Source of the DNA: DASPWW01 sp035637595
Lineage (GTDB): Bacteria > Actinomycetota > Thermoleophilia > Solirubrobacterales > 70-9
Length of the DNA: 18,230 bases
Reading direction: 5' to 3'
Assembly: GCA_035637595.1 (NCBI GenBank)
Contig: DASPWW010000025.1
Location: 1-18,230, forward strand
The notes under the pieces were generated by a model that was not told the origin of the DNA, did no database searches, and saw only the letters and a list, made by a program, of their open reading frames with translations. Made by a program: the position numbers and the translations under genes. Positions 1 through 7,620 of this stretch are shown one piece after another (the stretch's first letter is position 1; every line of letters begins with the position of its first letter).

Positions 1-1004
1 GGGGAAGAGGAGGTGACGCAGATGACGTTCGGCTCGTCGTACTCGCACGGATACCAGTCGAAGCCCGGCGCGTCGAGGTCGTGTCCGCTGCCGCCGAGGG
101 ATCCCGCCGCGAACACGAACAGCGTGTTCGGGTGGTCGTGGATCACCTGCCGTTCGGGTGCGGAGGGACTGTGGAGACCGCCGTAGCTGCCGTTGACGAT
201 CTGCGCGCCCTGGTCGGCGGCGTACGCGAGCGCATCGATGCCGTTGGCGGTGGTGATCCCGCCCTGCGCGTCGGCCGCCTTGACCGGCAGCAGCTTGGAG
301 TTCCAGCTGACGCCGGCCATTCCGAACTTGTCGTTGCCCCGGGCGCCGATCACCCCCGCGACCGACGTCCCGTGGCCATTGTCGTCGGACGCATCGTCGT
401 CTCCGTTGACGAAGTCATGGCCGGGCAGGACGTTGCCCGCCAGGTCCGGTTGGGTCGGGTCGATCCCGCTGTCCACCACGGCTACGACGACGTTCGGAGA
501 GCCGGTTGTGATGTCCCACGCCTGGGGCGCGTCGATGTCGGCGTCGAAGGTCCCCGCTCCGAGGTTCTCGCTGATCTTCTGCCCGGTGTTGTGCAGCCCC
601 CACTCGCGCCAGAGCAGCGGGTCGTTCGGAACGCCGCTGAGGTGGTCGATGTAGTTGGGCTCCGCGTAGGCGACGGCCGAGACGCGCTCGAGCTGCGCCT
701 GCTCCCGGGCGACGGAAGCGCCCGACGGAAGGTCGATCAGCGACACGCCGGGGAGCGGCAGCTTCTCGGCGACGCTGGCGCCGAACCGCTCGAGCACGCT
801 GGCCCGCTCCAGCGGCGTCGAGTCAGGTTGGAAGCGGACGATCAGCTGACCGGGGACGAACCGTGGCTGGGAAGGGCCCGGCGCCTCGGCGTGCGCCCGA
901 GCTGGGGCCGCCAGCACCAACACGAGCAGGACTCCGGCGGCCGTCATGCTCGCGAGCGTCAGGCGATCGCGGCGAGACCCCCATCGAGTCCTCTGCTGGC
1001 TCAG
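1..1004 (-). CDS. Subtilisin-like serine protease (S8 family), secreted, 3' end off window
   Basis: Secreted S8 endopeptidase; about 334 codons are visible and the C-terminal part, including the catalytic Ser, lies beyond the left edge. Translation of the minus strand gives an Ala/Leu-rich signal peptide ending in an AHA cleavage site. A propeptide-like segment follows (PGQLIVRFQPD to VAYAEPNY), then GLHNTGQ, then the catalytic Asp in VVDSGID (about 477-460) and the catalytic His in NGHGTSVAG (about 383-357). The oxyanion-hole position reads AAGSLGG where subtilases have AAGN. An in-frame TAG at 1018-1016 limits the start. The only ATG (947-945) has no SD, whereas a CTG at 1004-1002 sits 5 nt after a perfect AGGAGG and adds a basic n-region. 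I chose CTG, but ATG 947 remains possible. Family call is firm; start and activity are less so. Confidence 0.88.
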   Translation of the reverse strand, partial: MSQQRTRWGSRRDRLTLASMTAAGVLLVLVLAAPARAHAEAPGPSQPRFVPGQLIVRFQPDSTPLERASVLERFGASVAEKLPLPGVSLIDLPSGASVAREQAQLERVSAVAYAEPNYIDHLSGVPNDPLLWREWGLHNTGQKISENLGAGTFDADIDAPQAWDITTGSPNVVVAVVDSGIDPTQPDLAGNVLPGHDFVNGDDDASDDNGHGTSVAGVIGARGNDKFGMAGVSWNSKLLPVKAADAQGGITTANGIDALAYAADQGAQIVNGSYGGLHSPSAPERQVIHDHPNTLFVFAAGSLGGSGHDLDAPGFDWYPCEYDEPNVICVTSSS

Positions 1005-1009
1005 GCTTG

Positions 1010-1015
1010 CCTCCT
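1010..1015 (-). promoter_or_regulatory. SD AGGAGG before a possible CTG start of the protease
   Basis: On the minus strand AGGAGG is followed by 5 nt (CAAGC) and CTG at 1004. The in-frame stop TAG overlaps the first bases of this SD, so translation of this frame cannot begin further upstream. No ATG, GTG or TTG in frame lies within normal SD distance. This site is the main argument for a CTG start. Confidence 0.5.
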
Positions 1016-1144
1016 ATCGTCGCTGACACCGCGCCTCGGAACGGTGGCAAGCACGCACGAATCACCCACAGACGCCGCGGATTCGGATTGACTAGTTCCC
1101 GGCGGTGGGCCGGCATAAACCTGCCAAATGGCGCTCGGCCGTCC

Positions 1145-2884
1145 CTATGCGCCGCGTGGCCTCCGCTTGCGAAGCCGCTTGAAGTCGCGCCAGCCTCGGG
1201 TGTTGGCGACCTGGCTGGCGGTCAGCCAGGCGCGCCGGGCGGTGGCGATCCCGTAGGCCATGTTGGCGAGCAGCGTGTCGACGCCGTGCGCGTCGGTGTT
1301 GACGACGATCGTGGCCCCGGCCTCGGAGGCCAGCCGCGCGTAGCGCTCCGGGAGGTCGCGCCGGTTGGGGTTGGCGTTGATCTCGAGCATCGTGCCGGTG
1401 CGCGCCGCCGCCTCGACGATGCGCTCGACGTCGATCTCGTAGCCGCGGCGGCGGAGGATCATCCGTCCCGTCAGATGGCCGATGCAGTCGACGAGCGGGT
1501 TCTCGATCGCGGCGACGATGCGGTCGGTCATCTCTCGCTTCGGCATCCGGAAGGACGTATGGACGCTCGCCATCACCCAGTCGAGCTCGGCAACCAGCTC
1601 GTCCGGGTAGTCGAGCGAGCCGTCCGGCAGGATGTTGACCTCCGAGCCGGCGAGCAGCTTGAAGCGCGGCAGCTTGGCGTCGAGGGCGCGGACCTCCGCG
1701 ATCCGCTCGGCAAGGCGCTTCGCTGGGACGTCGTTTCCGAAGCCGTGGGTCGCCGAGTGGTCGGTGACGGCGAGGTAGGCGTAGCCGCGCTCGCGCGCCG
1801 CCCGCGCCATCTCCTCGAGCGAGTTGCGCCCATCCGACAGCGTCGTGTGGCAGTGGAGGTCGCCACGCACGTCGTCGAGGCTGACCAGGTCTGGCAAGGT
1901 TCCCTGCTCGGCGGCACGCAGCTCCCCGTTGCCCTCGCGCAGCTCGGGCTCGATGTAAGCGAGGTCGAGTGCCTCGTAGAGCTCCTGCTCGGTCGCGCAG
2001 AGCGTCACCTTGCCGGTCTCGACGTCGGTGATCCCGTGCTCGGAGACCGACAGCCCGCGGGCCACGGCGCGCTCGCGCAGCTCGACGTTGTGCTTCACCG
2101 ACCCGGTGAAGTGCTGCAGCAGGTTGCCGAAAGCGGCGGGCTCGGCGACCCGCATGTCCACCTTGATCCCCTGGTGGGTGACGATCCGGGCACCGACCTC
2201 GCCCGCCGACCCGGACACGGCGGCAAGCGGGTGGGCGGCGAGCGCCTCGGCGAGGGCAGTGGGATCCTTGGCGGTCGCGATCAGGTCGATGTCCTTGCAG
2301 GTCTCGGCCCAGCGCCGCGCCGAGCCGGCGACCTCGACCGCTGCCGCTCCAGGCACCTCGCGCAGCCCCGCCGCTAGCTCCTCGGCGACCGGGAGGACCT
2401 TCGAGAGCAGGCGACGCTCGGCGACCCCCTCCTGCTCCAGCCGGCCGACCGAGGCGAGGATGTTCTCCTCCGCCTTCGGCCCGAGTCCCTTGATGTCGCG
2501 CAGCGCGCCCGCCGCGGCGGCCTCCTTGAGCTGTTCGAGCGTCGCGATGCCGCGCTCGTCGTACAACCGCTTCGCGGTCTTGGCGCCGAGGCCCGGAACG
2601 TGCGTGACCTCGATGAGCGAGGGCGGGAACTTCTGCTTCAGCTTGTCGGCGGACGGGATCGAGCCCTCGTCGAGCAGCACGACGATCTTCTCCTGCAGCG
2701 TCTTGCCGATCCCCGGAAGCTCGGTCGCCCTGCCCGCGCGCGCGAGCTCGGCGACCGACACAGGGCTGTCCCGCACGACCCTTGCCGCCTCGTGGTAGGC
2801 GATCACGCGGTAGCGCACTGCGCCGTCCAGCTCGTACAGCGTGCCGAGCTCGTCGAGGGCGGCGGCGATCTCCGTGTTGCGCAT
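1145..2884 (-). CDS. polX: PolX family DNA polymerase/3'-5' exonuclease with PHP domain
   Basis: Predicted gap-filling DNA repair polymerase, 579 aa, the usual length for bacterial PolX. The N-terminal helix-hairpin-helix region contains LPGIGK (56-61), VPGLGAKTAK (96-105) and IKGLGPK (131-137). The nucleotidyltransferase core has GSARRW (187-192), the metal-binding pair D198/D200 in KDIDLI and a third Asp D243 in VDMRV, so all three catalytic acids are present. The C-terminal PHP phosphoesterase keeps DLHCH (342-346), D351, TDHS with H376, E415, H442, H470 and the closing TDAHG (D531, H533), so the exonuclease looks intact. The start at 2884 fits the family N-terminus (NTEIAAALDELG). No SD is seen; a TAACTT hexamer lies 6 nt upstream, so the mRNA may be leaderless. 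It diverges from the GT2 gene with a 20-nt gap. Confidence 0.96.
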   Translation of the reverse strand: MRNTEIAAALDELGTLYELDGAVRYRVIAYHEAARVVRDSPVSVAELARAGRATELPGIGKTLQEKIVVLLDEGSIPSADKLKQKFPPSLIEVTHVPGLGAKTAKRLYDERGIATLEQLKEAAAAGALRDIKGLGPKAEENILASVGRLEQEGVAERRLLSKVLPVAEELAAGLREVPGAAAVEVAGSARRWAETCKDIDLIATAKDPTALAEALAAHPLAAVSGSAGEVGARIVTHQGIKVDMRVAEPAAFGNLLQHFTGSVKHNVELRERAVARGLSVSEHGITDVETGKVTLCATEQELYEALDLAYIEPELREGNGELRAAEQGTLPDLVSLDDVRGDLHCHTTLSDGRNSLEEMARAARERGYAYLAVTDHSATHGFGNDVPAKRLAERIAEVRALDAKLPRFKLLAGSEVNILPDGSLDYPDELVAELDWVMASVHTSFRMPKREMTDRIVAAIENPLVDCIGHLTGRMILRRRGYEIDVERIVEAAARTGTMLEINANPNRRDLPERYARLASEAGATIVVNTDAHGVDTLLANMAYGIATARRAWLTASQVANTRGWRDFKRLRKRRPRGA

Positions 2885-2890
2885 ACCCCT

Positions 2891-2896
2891 AAGTTA
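2891..2896 (-). promoter_or_regulatory. Candidate -10 hexamer of polX (leaderless)
   Basis: TAACTT on the minus strand is separated from the polX ATG by exactly 6 nt (AGGGGT), which would place the transcription start at the A of ATG. It is only a 3/6 match to the consensus -10 and I see no clear -35. Support comes mainly from the same spacing at other SD-less genes in this window. Confidence 0.35.
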
Positions 2897-2904
2897 TTGC
2901 CGCC

Positions 2905-3654
2905 TTGTCCGTCCCCGAACCCGTATGGGTCGTGGTCCCGACCTACAACGAGGCCGAGACGATCGAGCCTCTGGTGCGTGCCGTGCTCGCGGTGCTACCC
3001 GAGTCGAGGGGCGTGCTGATCGTCGACGACTCGTCCCCCGACGGCACAGGCCGGATCGCGGACAGGCTGGCCGCCGAGCACGACGAGGTCGAGGTCATGC
3101 ACCGTCCGGTGAAGCGCGGGATCGGGCCCGCCTACCTGGCGGGGTTCCGCAACGTGCTCGACGGCGGTGCCGCCCTCGTCGTCCAGATGGACGCGGACTT
3201 CTCGCATGACCCCCAGGACGTGCCGCGGCTGATCGCGGCGGCTTCGAGCGCCGATCTGGTCGTCGGCTCCCGCTACGCGCCCGGGGGGCGCATCCTCGAC
3301 TGGGGGCCGGGGCGGCTCGCGATGAGCCGCTGGGGAAGCGCTTACGCCCGGACCGTCCTCGGACTGCGCGTGCGAGACATGACCAGCGGGTTCAAGTGCT
3401 GGCGCCGGCGCACGCTCGAGGCGATCGACCTCGGCTCGATCGGCTCGCATGGCTACGCCTTCCAGGTCGAGATGACCTATCGGGCGGTGGGCGCGGGCTT
3501 CGAGGTCGTCGAGGTCCCGGTCACCTTCCGCGACCGCCACGTCGGCGAGTCGAAGATGACCGGATCGATCGTCGTCGAGGCGGCGCTGAAGGTGCCGGCG
3601 CTGCGGCTGGGGCGGCGCGTCCGGCGAACTCCGGCTGGCGGCACCTTACTTTAG
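2905..3654 (+). CDS. Polyprenol-phosphate mannosyltransferase-like glycosyltransferase (GT2, DPM1/Ppm1-like)
   Basis: Likely transfers a hexose, typically mannose from GDP-mannose, to polyprenyl phosphate on the cytoplasmic face, supplying lipid-linked sugar to membrane GT-C enzymes. The 249-aa protein has the GT-A start VVPTYNEAETIE (9-20), IVDDSSPDGTG (39-49), the metal-binding DAD at 96-98 in QMDADFSHDP, VGSRYAPGG, RDMTSGFKCW, and the family-typical end VEVPVTFRDRHVGESKM. There are no membrane segments, as in Ppm synthase domains encoded separately. The frame is bounded by TAA at 2890-2892; TTG at 2905 is the first usable start and no SD is visible, so the start is uncertain. It stands alone between divergent polX and codirectional trxA. 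Sugar specificity cannot be read from sequence. Confidence 0.92.
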   Translation: MSVPEPVWVVVPTYNEAETIEPLVRAVLAVLPESRGVLIVDDSSPDGTGRIADRLAAEHDEVEVMHRPVKRGIGPAYLAGFRNVLDGGAALVVQMDADFSHDPQDVPRLIAAASSADLVVGSRYAPGGRILDWGPGRLAMSRWGSAYARTVLGLRVRDMTSGFKCWRRRTLEAIDLGSIGSHGYAFQVEMTYRAVGAGFEVVEVPVTFRDRHVGESKMTGSIVVEAALKVPALRLGRRVRRTPAGGTLL

Positions 3655-3668
3655 TTTGTATAGTATTG
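3651..3668 (+). promoter_or_regulatory. AT-rich probable promoter of trxA
   Basis: The stretch spanning the GT2 stop codon and the following bases is strikingly AT-rich for this genome. It contains TATAGT (3659-3664) directly preceded by TG, resembling an extended -10. No good -35 is seen at 17 nt. It would give a 5' leader of about 55 nt ahead of the trxA SD. Confidence 0.45.
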
Positions 3669-3725
3669 GACAGCGAACATCGTGCCCGGATTGATAAGAA
3701 CACGGACGAGGTAGGAGAAACGCAA

Positions 3726-4052
3726 GTGACCGGCAAGCTCCCCGACGTAACCGACTCAAGCTTCCAGAGCGAGGTCCTCGAGGCCAACGGCCCCGTCCTC
3801 GTCGACTTCTGGGCGCCGTGGTGCGGCCCATGCCGGGTCGTCCACCCGATCCTCGAGGAGATCTCCAACGAGCGCGACGACCTGCGGATCGTGTCGATAA
3901 ACGTCGACGAGAACCAGCAGACGGCCGCCCGGTTCGAGATCCTCTCGATTCCGACGCTGCTGCTGTTCAAGGACGGCGAGATCGCCAAGCGCGTGATCGG
4001 CGCGCTGCCGAAGAAGCGCCTCGAGGCCGAGCTCGAGCCGGCGCTCGCGTAG
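3726..4052 (+). CDS. trxA: Thioredoxin
   Basis: Small cytoplasmic disulfide reductase, 108 aa, the standard length. The active site is WAPWCGPC with Cys33 and Cys36, the buried Asp is in VLVDFWA, and the cis-Pro is P76 in SIPTLLLF. The reading frame is open far upstream, but that part overlaps the GT2 gene. GTG at 3726 is chosen because it follows AGGAG (3713-3717) with an 8-nt spacer and gives the normal thioredoxin N-terminus. It ends 3 nt before the stop codon of the convergent L7/L12-like gene. Confidence 0.96.
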   Translation: MTGKLPDVTDSSFQSEVLEANGPVLVDFWAPWCGPCRVVHPILEEISNERDDLRIVSINVDENQQTAARFEILSIPTLLLFKDGEIAKRVIGALPKKRLEAELEPALA

Positions 4053-4055
4053 CCC

Positions 4056-4319
4056 TCAACCGCCCGACTCGAGCCGGTCGATCGCGTCCTTGGCCTCCTT
4101 GAGGCCGAGGCCGGTGCGCTCGCGGTAGCGCTTGATCGCCTCGATCTTGTTGTCCGCCTGGACCAGCGGCAGCAGGTCGGATGCATCCGCGGGGTCGGGC
4201 TCGTCGCCGAACCCCCAGCGCTCGGGCTGCTCGATGCTCGAGCACACGTTCGAGGTCCGGGCAAAGGACGCGGGCAACAACGTCGAGGGCTCTCCCGCCT
4301 CAGACGGCTGGAAGGTCAA
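4056..4319 (-). CDS. Small protein with ribosomal L7/L12 C-terminal-like helices
   Basis: The C-terminal half (NKIEAIKRYRERTGLGLKEA, then KDAIDRLE) closely matches the first helices of the bL12 C-terminal domain, which in the ribosome contacts translation GTPases. Short stand-alone proteins of this sort occur in actinobacteria; their function is not established. The first roughly 25 residues (from TTG 4319) are the antisense translation of the remnant at 4240-4338, so they are unlikely to be ancestral. GTG at 4247 would give a 63-aa protein starting just at the edge of the remnant and is a serious alternative start. Neither start has a clear SD. It lies 24 nt downstream of the ileS stop on the same strand, so cotranscription with ileS is plausible. 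Confidence 0.7.
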   Translation of the reverse strand: MTFQPSEAGEPSTLLPASFARTSNVCSSIEQPERWGFGDEPDPADASDLLPLVQADNKIEAIKRYRERTGLGLKEAKDAIDRLESGG

Positions 4320-4338
4320 GAAGACGAGGAAGAAGTAG
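4240..4338 (+). pseudogene. Remnant of the 3' end of an Ig-like secreted-protein gene
   Basis: This stretch translates as EHTFEVRAKDAGNNVEGSPA and then SDGWKVKKTRKK before a TAG. It matches the last 33-34 codons of the secreted gene ending at 16557 (region 16456-16557). Over the first 28 codons I count 73 of 84 identical bases, with about half of the changes synonymous. The match stops abruptly upstream: the codons before 4240 do not resemble the other copy, and there is no signal peptide or complete domain. I interpret it as the tail of a lost paralogue. It lies opposite the 5' part of the L7/L12-like gene and ends 5 nt before the ileS stop. Confidence 0.75.
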
Positions 4339-4343
4339 GCGGC

Positions 4344-7300
4344 TTAGCCGGCCCGCTCTACGGCGATCCGCAGCTCGCGACCCTCGATCGAGGTCGAGTC
4401 AGGGGCGGCGGCCCCGTCATAGGCGACCGAGGTCGCGAGCGTCTCGCCGGCGACGTAGTCCTCGAAGGCGCGCGCCGCGTCGAGCAACTCGGCGTCGCCG
4501 CCCAGCGTCAGCGAGATCCGGTCCGTGATCTCCAGCCCGGCCTCCCTGCGCGCGTTCTGGACCGCGTGGACGACCTCGCGCGCAAGCCCCTCACGGCGCA
4601 GCTCGTCGTCCAGCTCGAGCGCCAGCGCCACGGCGCGTCCGGCCTCGGCCTCGACCTGATAGCCGTCGAGTGGCTGCATGACGAGAGTGACGTCCTCGGG
4701 CTCGAGCTGGTGCTCCGATCCGTCGACCTGGATCCCGAGCCGGCGCTTGCCGGCCGTGGCCTCGGCGACCGAGGCCGGATCGAGCGCGGCGACGGCGGCC
4801 GCGACCTGGGGCATGTGCTTGCCGAACCGGGGGCCGAGCGAGCGGTAGTTGGGCTTAGCCTCGTAGCGCACGAGCTCGGCCTCCTCGGCGACGAACTCGA
4901 GCTTCTTGACGTTCAGCTCGCTTGCGACGAGCTCCGACAGCCGCTCGATGGCGTCGCGCTCAGCGCCCTTCGCGACTACGACGGCCTTTCGCAGCGGCTG
5001 GCGGACCTTCACCCGCGCCTGGGCGCGGGCGGCACGGCCGAGCTCGACGGCGCGACGGGCGGCATCCATCCCGAGCTCGAGGTCGGCGTCGAACAGCGCC
5101 TCGTCGGGCTCGGGGTAGTCGCGCAGGTGGACCGAGTCAGGCAGCTCGCCGTGCTCCTCGGCAGCGCCGCCCGACAGGTTGACGTGGATCTCGTCGGCAA
5201 GGAACGGGGTGAAGGGGGCGAGCAGCGCGGCGACCTCGAGCAGGCAGTGGCGCAAGGTCGCGAACGCGGCGCCGTCGCCCTCCCAGAAGCGCCGCCGTGA
5301 CAGCCGCACGTACCAGTTGGAGAGCTCGTCGACGTAGGCGGCGATCGCCTGGCCCGCGCGGGTCGAGTCGTAGGTGTCGAGGTAGTCGGCCGCCAGCCGC
5401 TTCGTCGTCTGGAGCCGCGACATCGCCCAGCGGTCGAGGTCGCTTGCCTCGCCGGCGGCCGGAGCGCTCGCCGGATCGGAGGGCTCCAGTCCTTCGGCGT
5501 TCGCGTACAGCACCCAGAACGAGTACGTGTTCCAGAGCGTCAGCATGAAGTGGCGCACCGAGTCGCCGACCGTCTCGACCGAGAACCGGTATCCGGCCCA
5601 CGGCTGCTGCGACGTCAGGTAGTACCAGCGAAACGCGTCGGCGCCGTGCCGGGAGATGACGTCGGCGGGCTCCACGACGTTGCCGCGGCTCTTCGACATC
5701 TTGTAGCCCTCGGGATCGAGGATCAGCCCCAGGCAGACGCAGTGCCGGTAGCTCGACGTGTCGAACAAGAGCGTCGAGACGGCGAGCAGCGAGTAGAACC
5801 ACCCACGCGTCTGGTCGATCGCCTCGCAGATGAACTCGGCCGGGAAGCGCTCCTCGAAGAGCTCGGACCCCTCGAAGGGATGGTGGAACTGCGCGAACGG
5901 CATCGCGCCGGAGTCGAACCACGCGTCGATCACCTCGGGGACCCGCCGCATCTCGCCGCCGCACGACTCGCAGGTCAGCGTGACCTCGTCGATGAACGGC
6001 CGGTGGATGTCATCGGGGACCGTCCCTCCCCGCTCGCGCAGGTCGTCCATCGAGCCGGCGCAGAAGCGCTCCTCGCAGTCCTCGCCGGTGCACTCCCAGA
6101 TCGGCAGGGGCGTTCCCCAGTAGCGCTCGCGCGACAGTGCCCAGTCGACGTTTCCCTCGAGCCATTTGCCGAACCGCCCGTGCTTGATGTGCTCGGGATG
6201 CCAGTCGATCTGCTCGTTGGCGGCCAGCATCCGCTCGCGCACGTCGGTGGTGCGTACGTACCAGCTCGACTTCGCGTAGTAGAGCAGCGGTGTGTCACAG
6301 CGCCAGCAGTGCGGATAGGCATGGTGGTAGGTCTCGGCGCGGTACAGCCTGCCGCGCTCGCGAAGCGCCTCGACGATGTCGGGATCGGCGTCCTTGACGT
6401 AACGCCCCGCGAAGTCCGTCACCCGATCGTCGAAGGTCCCGTCCCCGCGTACGGGGTTCTGGAGCTTGATCCCGTACTGCTCGCCGAGCCTGAAGTCGTC
6501 CTCCCCGAACGCGATCGCGGTGTGCACGAGCCCGGTTCCCTCGGTCGTGGTCACGAAGTCGGCCTCGAGCACTGTGTGGCCGAGCTCGCCGTAGTCGGAG
6601 ATGTAGGGGAACGGTGGCTCGTACGCGGTGCCGGTGAGCGCCGAGCCCGGGAAGCGAGCCAGGACCTCCGCCTCCTCGCCTAGAACGCGCTCGACGAGCG
6701 AAGCGGCGAGCACGAGAACCTCGTCCGAATCCGCGGGGCGCGCCCGCACGTACTCGATCTCGGGCCCGACCGCGACCGCGGCGTTGGAGATCAAAGTCCA
6801 CGGGGTCGTCGTCCAGACGAGCAGGCTGTCGCCCTCGCGCATCGCGGTCTCGGGGCGCTCGTCGCCGGGCGGGACCGAGAGCACGGGGAGCTTGACGTAT
6901 ACGGACGGGTCCTCGACGTCCTTGTAGCCGAGTGCGACCTCGTGCGAGGACAGCGCTGTCCCGCAGCGCGGGCAGTACGGCACGACCTTGTTTCCCTCGT
7001 ACAGGCGCCCGTCGTCCCAGATCCGCCGCAGCGCCCACCACACCGACTCGATGTACTCGTTGGTCAGCGTGACGTACGGGTCGTCGAGGTCGATCCAGAA
7101 CCCGATCCGCTCGGTGAGCCGGTTCCAGTCCTCGACGTAGCGGAACACCGACTCGCGGCAGCGGGCGTTGAACTCGGCGATCCCGTAGGCCTCGATGTCG
7201 GCCTTCGAGGCAAGGCCCAGCTCGCGCTCGATCTCGAGCTCGACCGGCAGCCCGTGGCAGTCCCACCCGGCCTTGCGCGGCACCCGATAGCCGCGCATCG

Positions 7301-7613
7301 TGCGGTAGCGGGGATAGATGTCCTTGAAGACGCGCGACAGGACGTGGTGGGAGCCGGGCCTGCCGTTGGCCGTGGGTGGCCCCTCGTAAAAGCTCCAGGT
7401 CGGGGCGCCCTCGCGCTGCGCGAGGGAGCGATGGAACACGTCGTTCTCGCGCCAGCGCTCGAGGATCCGCTGCTCGAGCTCGGGGAACGACTGCCTTGGA
7501 TCGACGGGGCGAAATCCGCTCACGAGCGCGGATTCTGCCAGCGCCCGCTCGTCGACCGCGTGCGTGGCCTCACCAGACGACGAGGATGTCGCCCGGATCA
7601 GACCGCTTAGCAT
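4344..7613 (-). CDS. ileS: Isoleucyl-tRNA synthetase, eukaryote-like (type 2)
   Basis: Charges tRNA-Ile. From ATG 7613 the protein is 1089 aa, long as in the type 2 family. The HIGH-equivalent segment YEGPPTANGRPGSHHV is at about 76-91, followed by VFKDIYPRYRTMRGY and GWDCHGLPVE. Metal-binding-type Cys clusters appear as YCPRCGTALSSHEV, CWRCDTPLLYY and CESCGGEM. The editing domain carries LVWTTTPWTL, and KMSKSRGNVV lies near residue 636. The open frame extends upstream to 8024, but that part is antisense to the lipoprotein gene. ATG 7613 is the first start outside it; GTG 7523 (SGFRPVDP) is an alternative closer to where family homology begins. Neither has a well-spaced SD. Only 7 nt separate it from the divergent lipoprotein gene, so there is no room for a T-box leader if 7613 is the start. 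Confidence 0.96.
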   Translation of the reverse strand: MLSGLIRATSSSSGEATHAVDERALAESALVSGFRPVDPRQSFPELEQRILERWRENDVFHRSLAQREGAPTWSFYEGPPTANGRPGSHHVLSRVFKDIYPRYRTMRGYRVPRKAGWDCHGLPVELEIERELGLASKADIEAYGIAEFNARCRESVFRYVEDWNRLTERIGFWIDLDDPYVTLTNEYIESVWWALRRIWDDGRLYEGNKVVPYCPRCGTALSSHEVALGYKDVEDPSVYVKLPVLSVPPGDERPETAMREGDSLLVWTTTPWTLISNAAVAVGPEIEYVRARPADSDEVLVLAASLVERVLGEEAEVLARFPGSALTGTAYEPPFPYISDYGELGHTVLEADFVTTTEGTGLVHTAIAFGEDDFRLGEQYGIKLQNPVRGDGTFDDRVTDFAGRYVKDADPDIVEALRERGRLYRAETYHHAYPHCWRCDTPLLYYAKSSWYVRTTDVRERMLAANEQIDWHPEHIKHGRFGKWLEGNVDWALSRERYWGTPLPIWECTGEDCEERFCAGSMDDLRERGGTVPDDIHRPFIDEVTLTCESCGGEMRRVPEVIDAWFDSGAMPFAQFHHPFEGSELFEERFPAEFICEAIDQTRGWFYSLLAVSTLLFDTSSYRHCVCLGLILDPEGYKMSKSRGNVVEPADVISRHGADAFRWYYLTSQQPWAGYRFSVETVGDSVRHFMLTLWNTYSFWVLYANAEGLEPSDPASAPAAGEASDLDRWAMSRLQTTKRLAADYLDTYDSTRAGQAIAAYVDELSNWYVRLSRRRFWEGDGAAFATLRHCLLEVAALLAPFTPFLADEIHVNLSGGAAEEHGELPDSVHLRDYPEPDEALFDADLELGMDAARRAVELGRAARAQARVKVRQPLRKAVVVAKGAERDAIERLSELVASELNVKKLEFVAEEAELVRYEAKPNYRSLGPRFGKHMPQVAAAVAALDPASVAEATAGKRRLGIQVDGSEHQLEPEDVTLVMQPLDGYQVEAEAGRAVALALELDDELRREGLAREVVHAVQNARREAGLEITDRISLTLGGDAELLDAARAFEDYVAGETLATSVAYDGAAAPDSTSIEGRELRIAVERAG
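7608..7613 (+). promoter_or_regulatory. Candidate -10 hexamer of the lipoprotein gene (leaderless)
   Basis: TAGCAT matches the -10 consensus at 4 of 6 positions and lies 7 nt before ATG 7621. No SD precedes that ATG. The hexamer overlaps the proposed ileS ATG on the other strand. No clear -35 is seen. Confidence 0.4.
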
Positions 7614-7620
7614 CTCCCCG

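Noticed and set aside
1099..1113. Hairpin CCGGC-5 nt-GCCGG after the polX stop
   Set aside because: Only a 5-bp stem and no T-run follows, so it is not a convincing terminator in GC-rich DNA.
863..2377. Long plus-strand open frame (504 codons) opposite the protease start and polX
   Set aside because: It is antisense to the well-supported polX gene, has no recognisable motif, and its composition is that expected from GC-rich shadow frames.
5550..6683. Plus-strand open frames opposite ileS (377 codons and others)
   Set aside because: Fully antisense to conserved ileS domains and without any recognisable domain; shadow frames.
7524..7620. Possible T-box riboswitch leader for ileS
   Set aside because: No T-box sequence or antiterminator-like fold is visible and the divergent gene begins at 7621.
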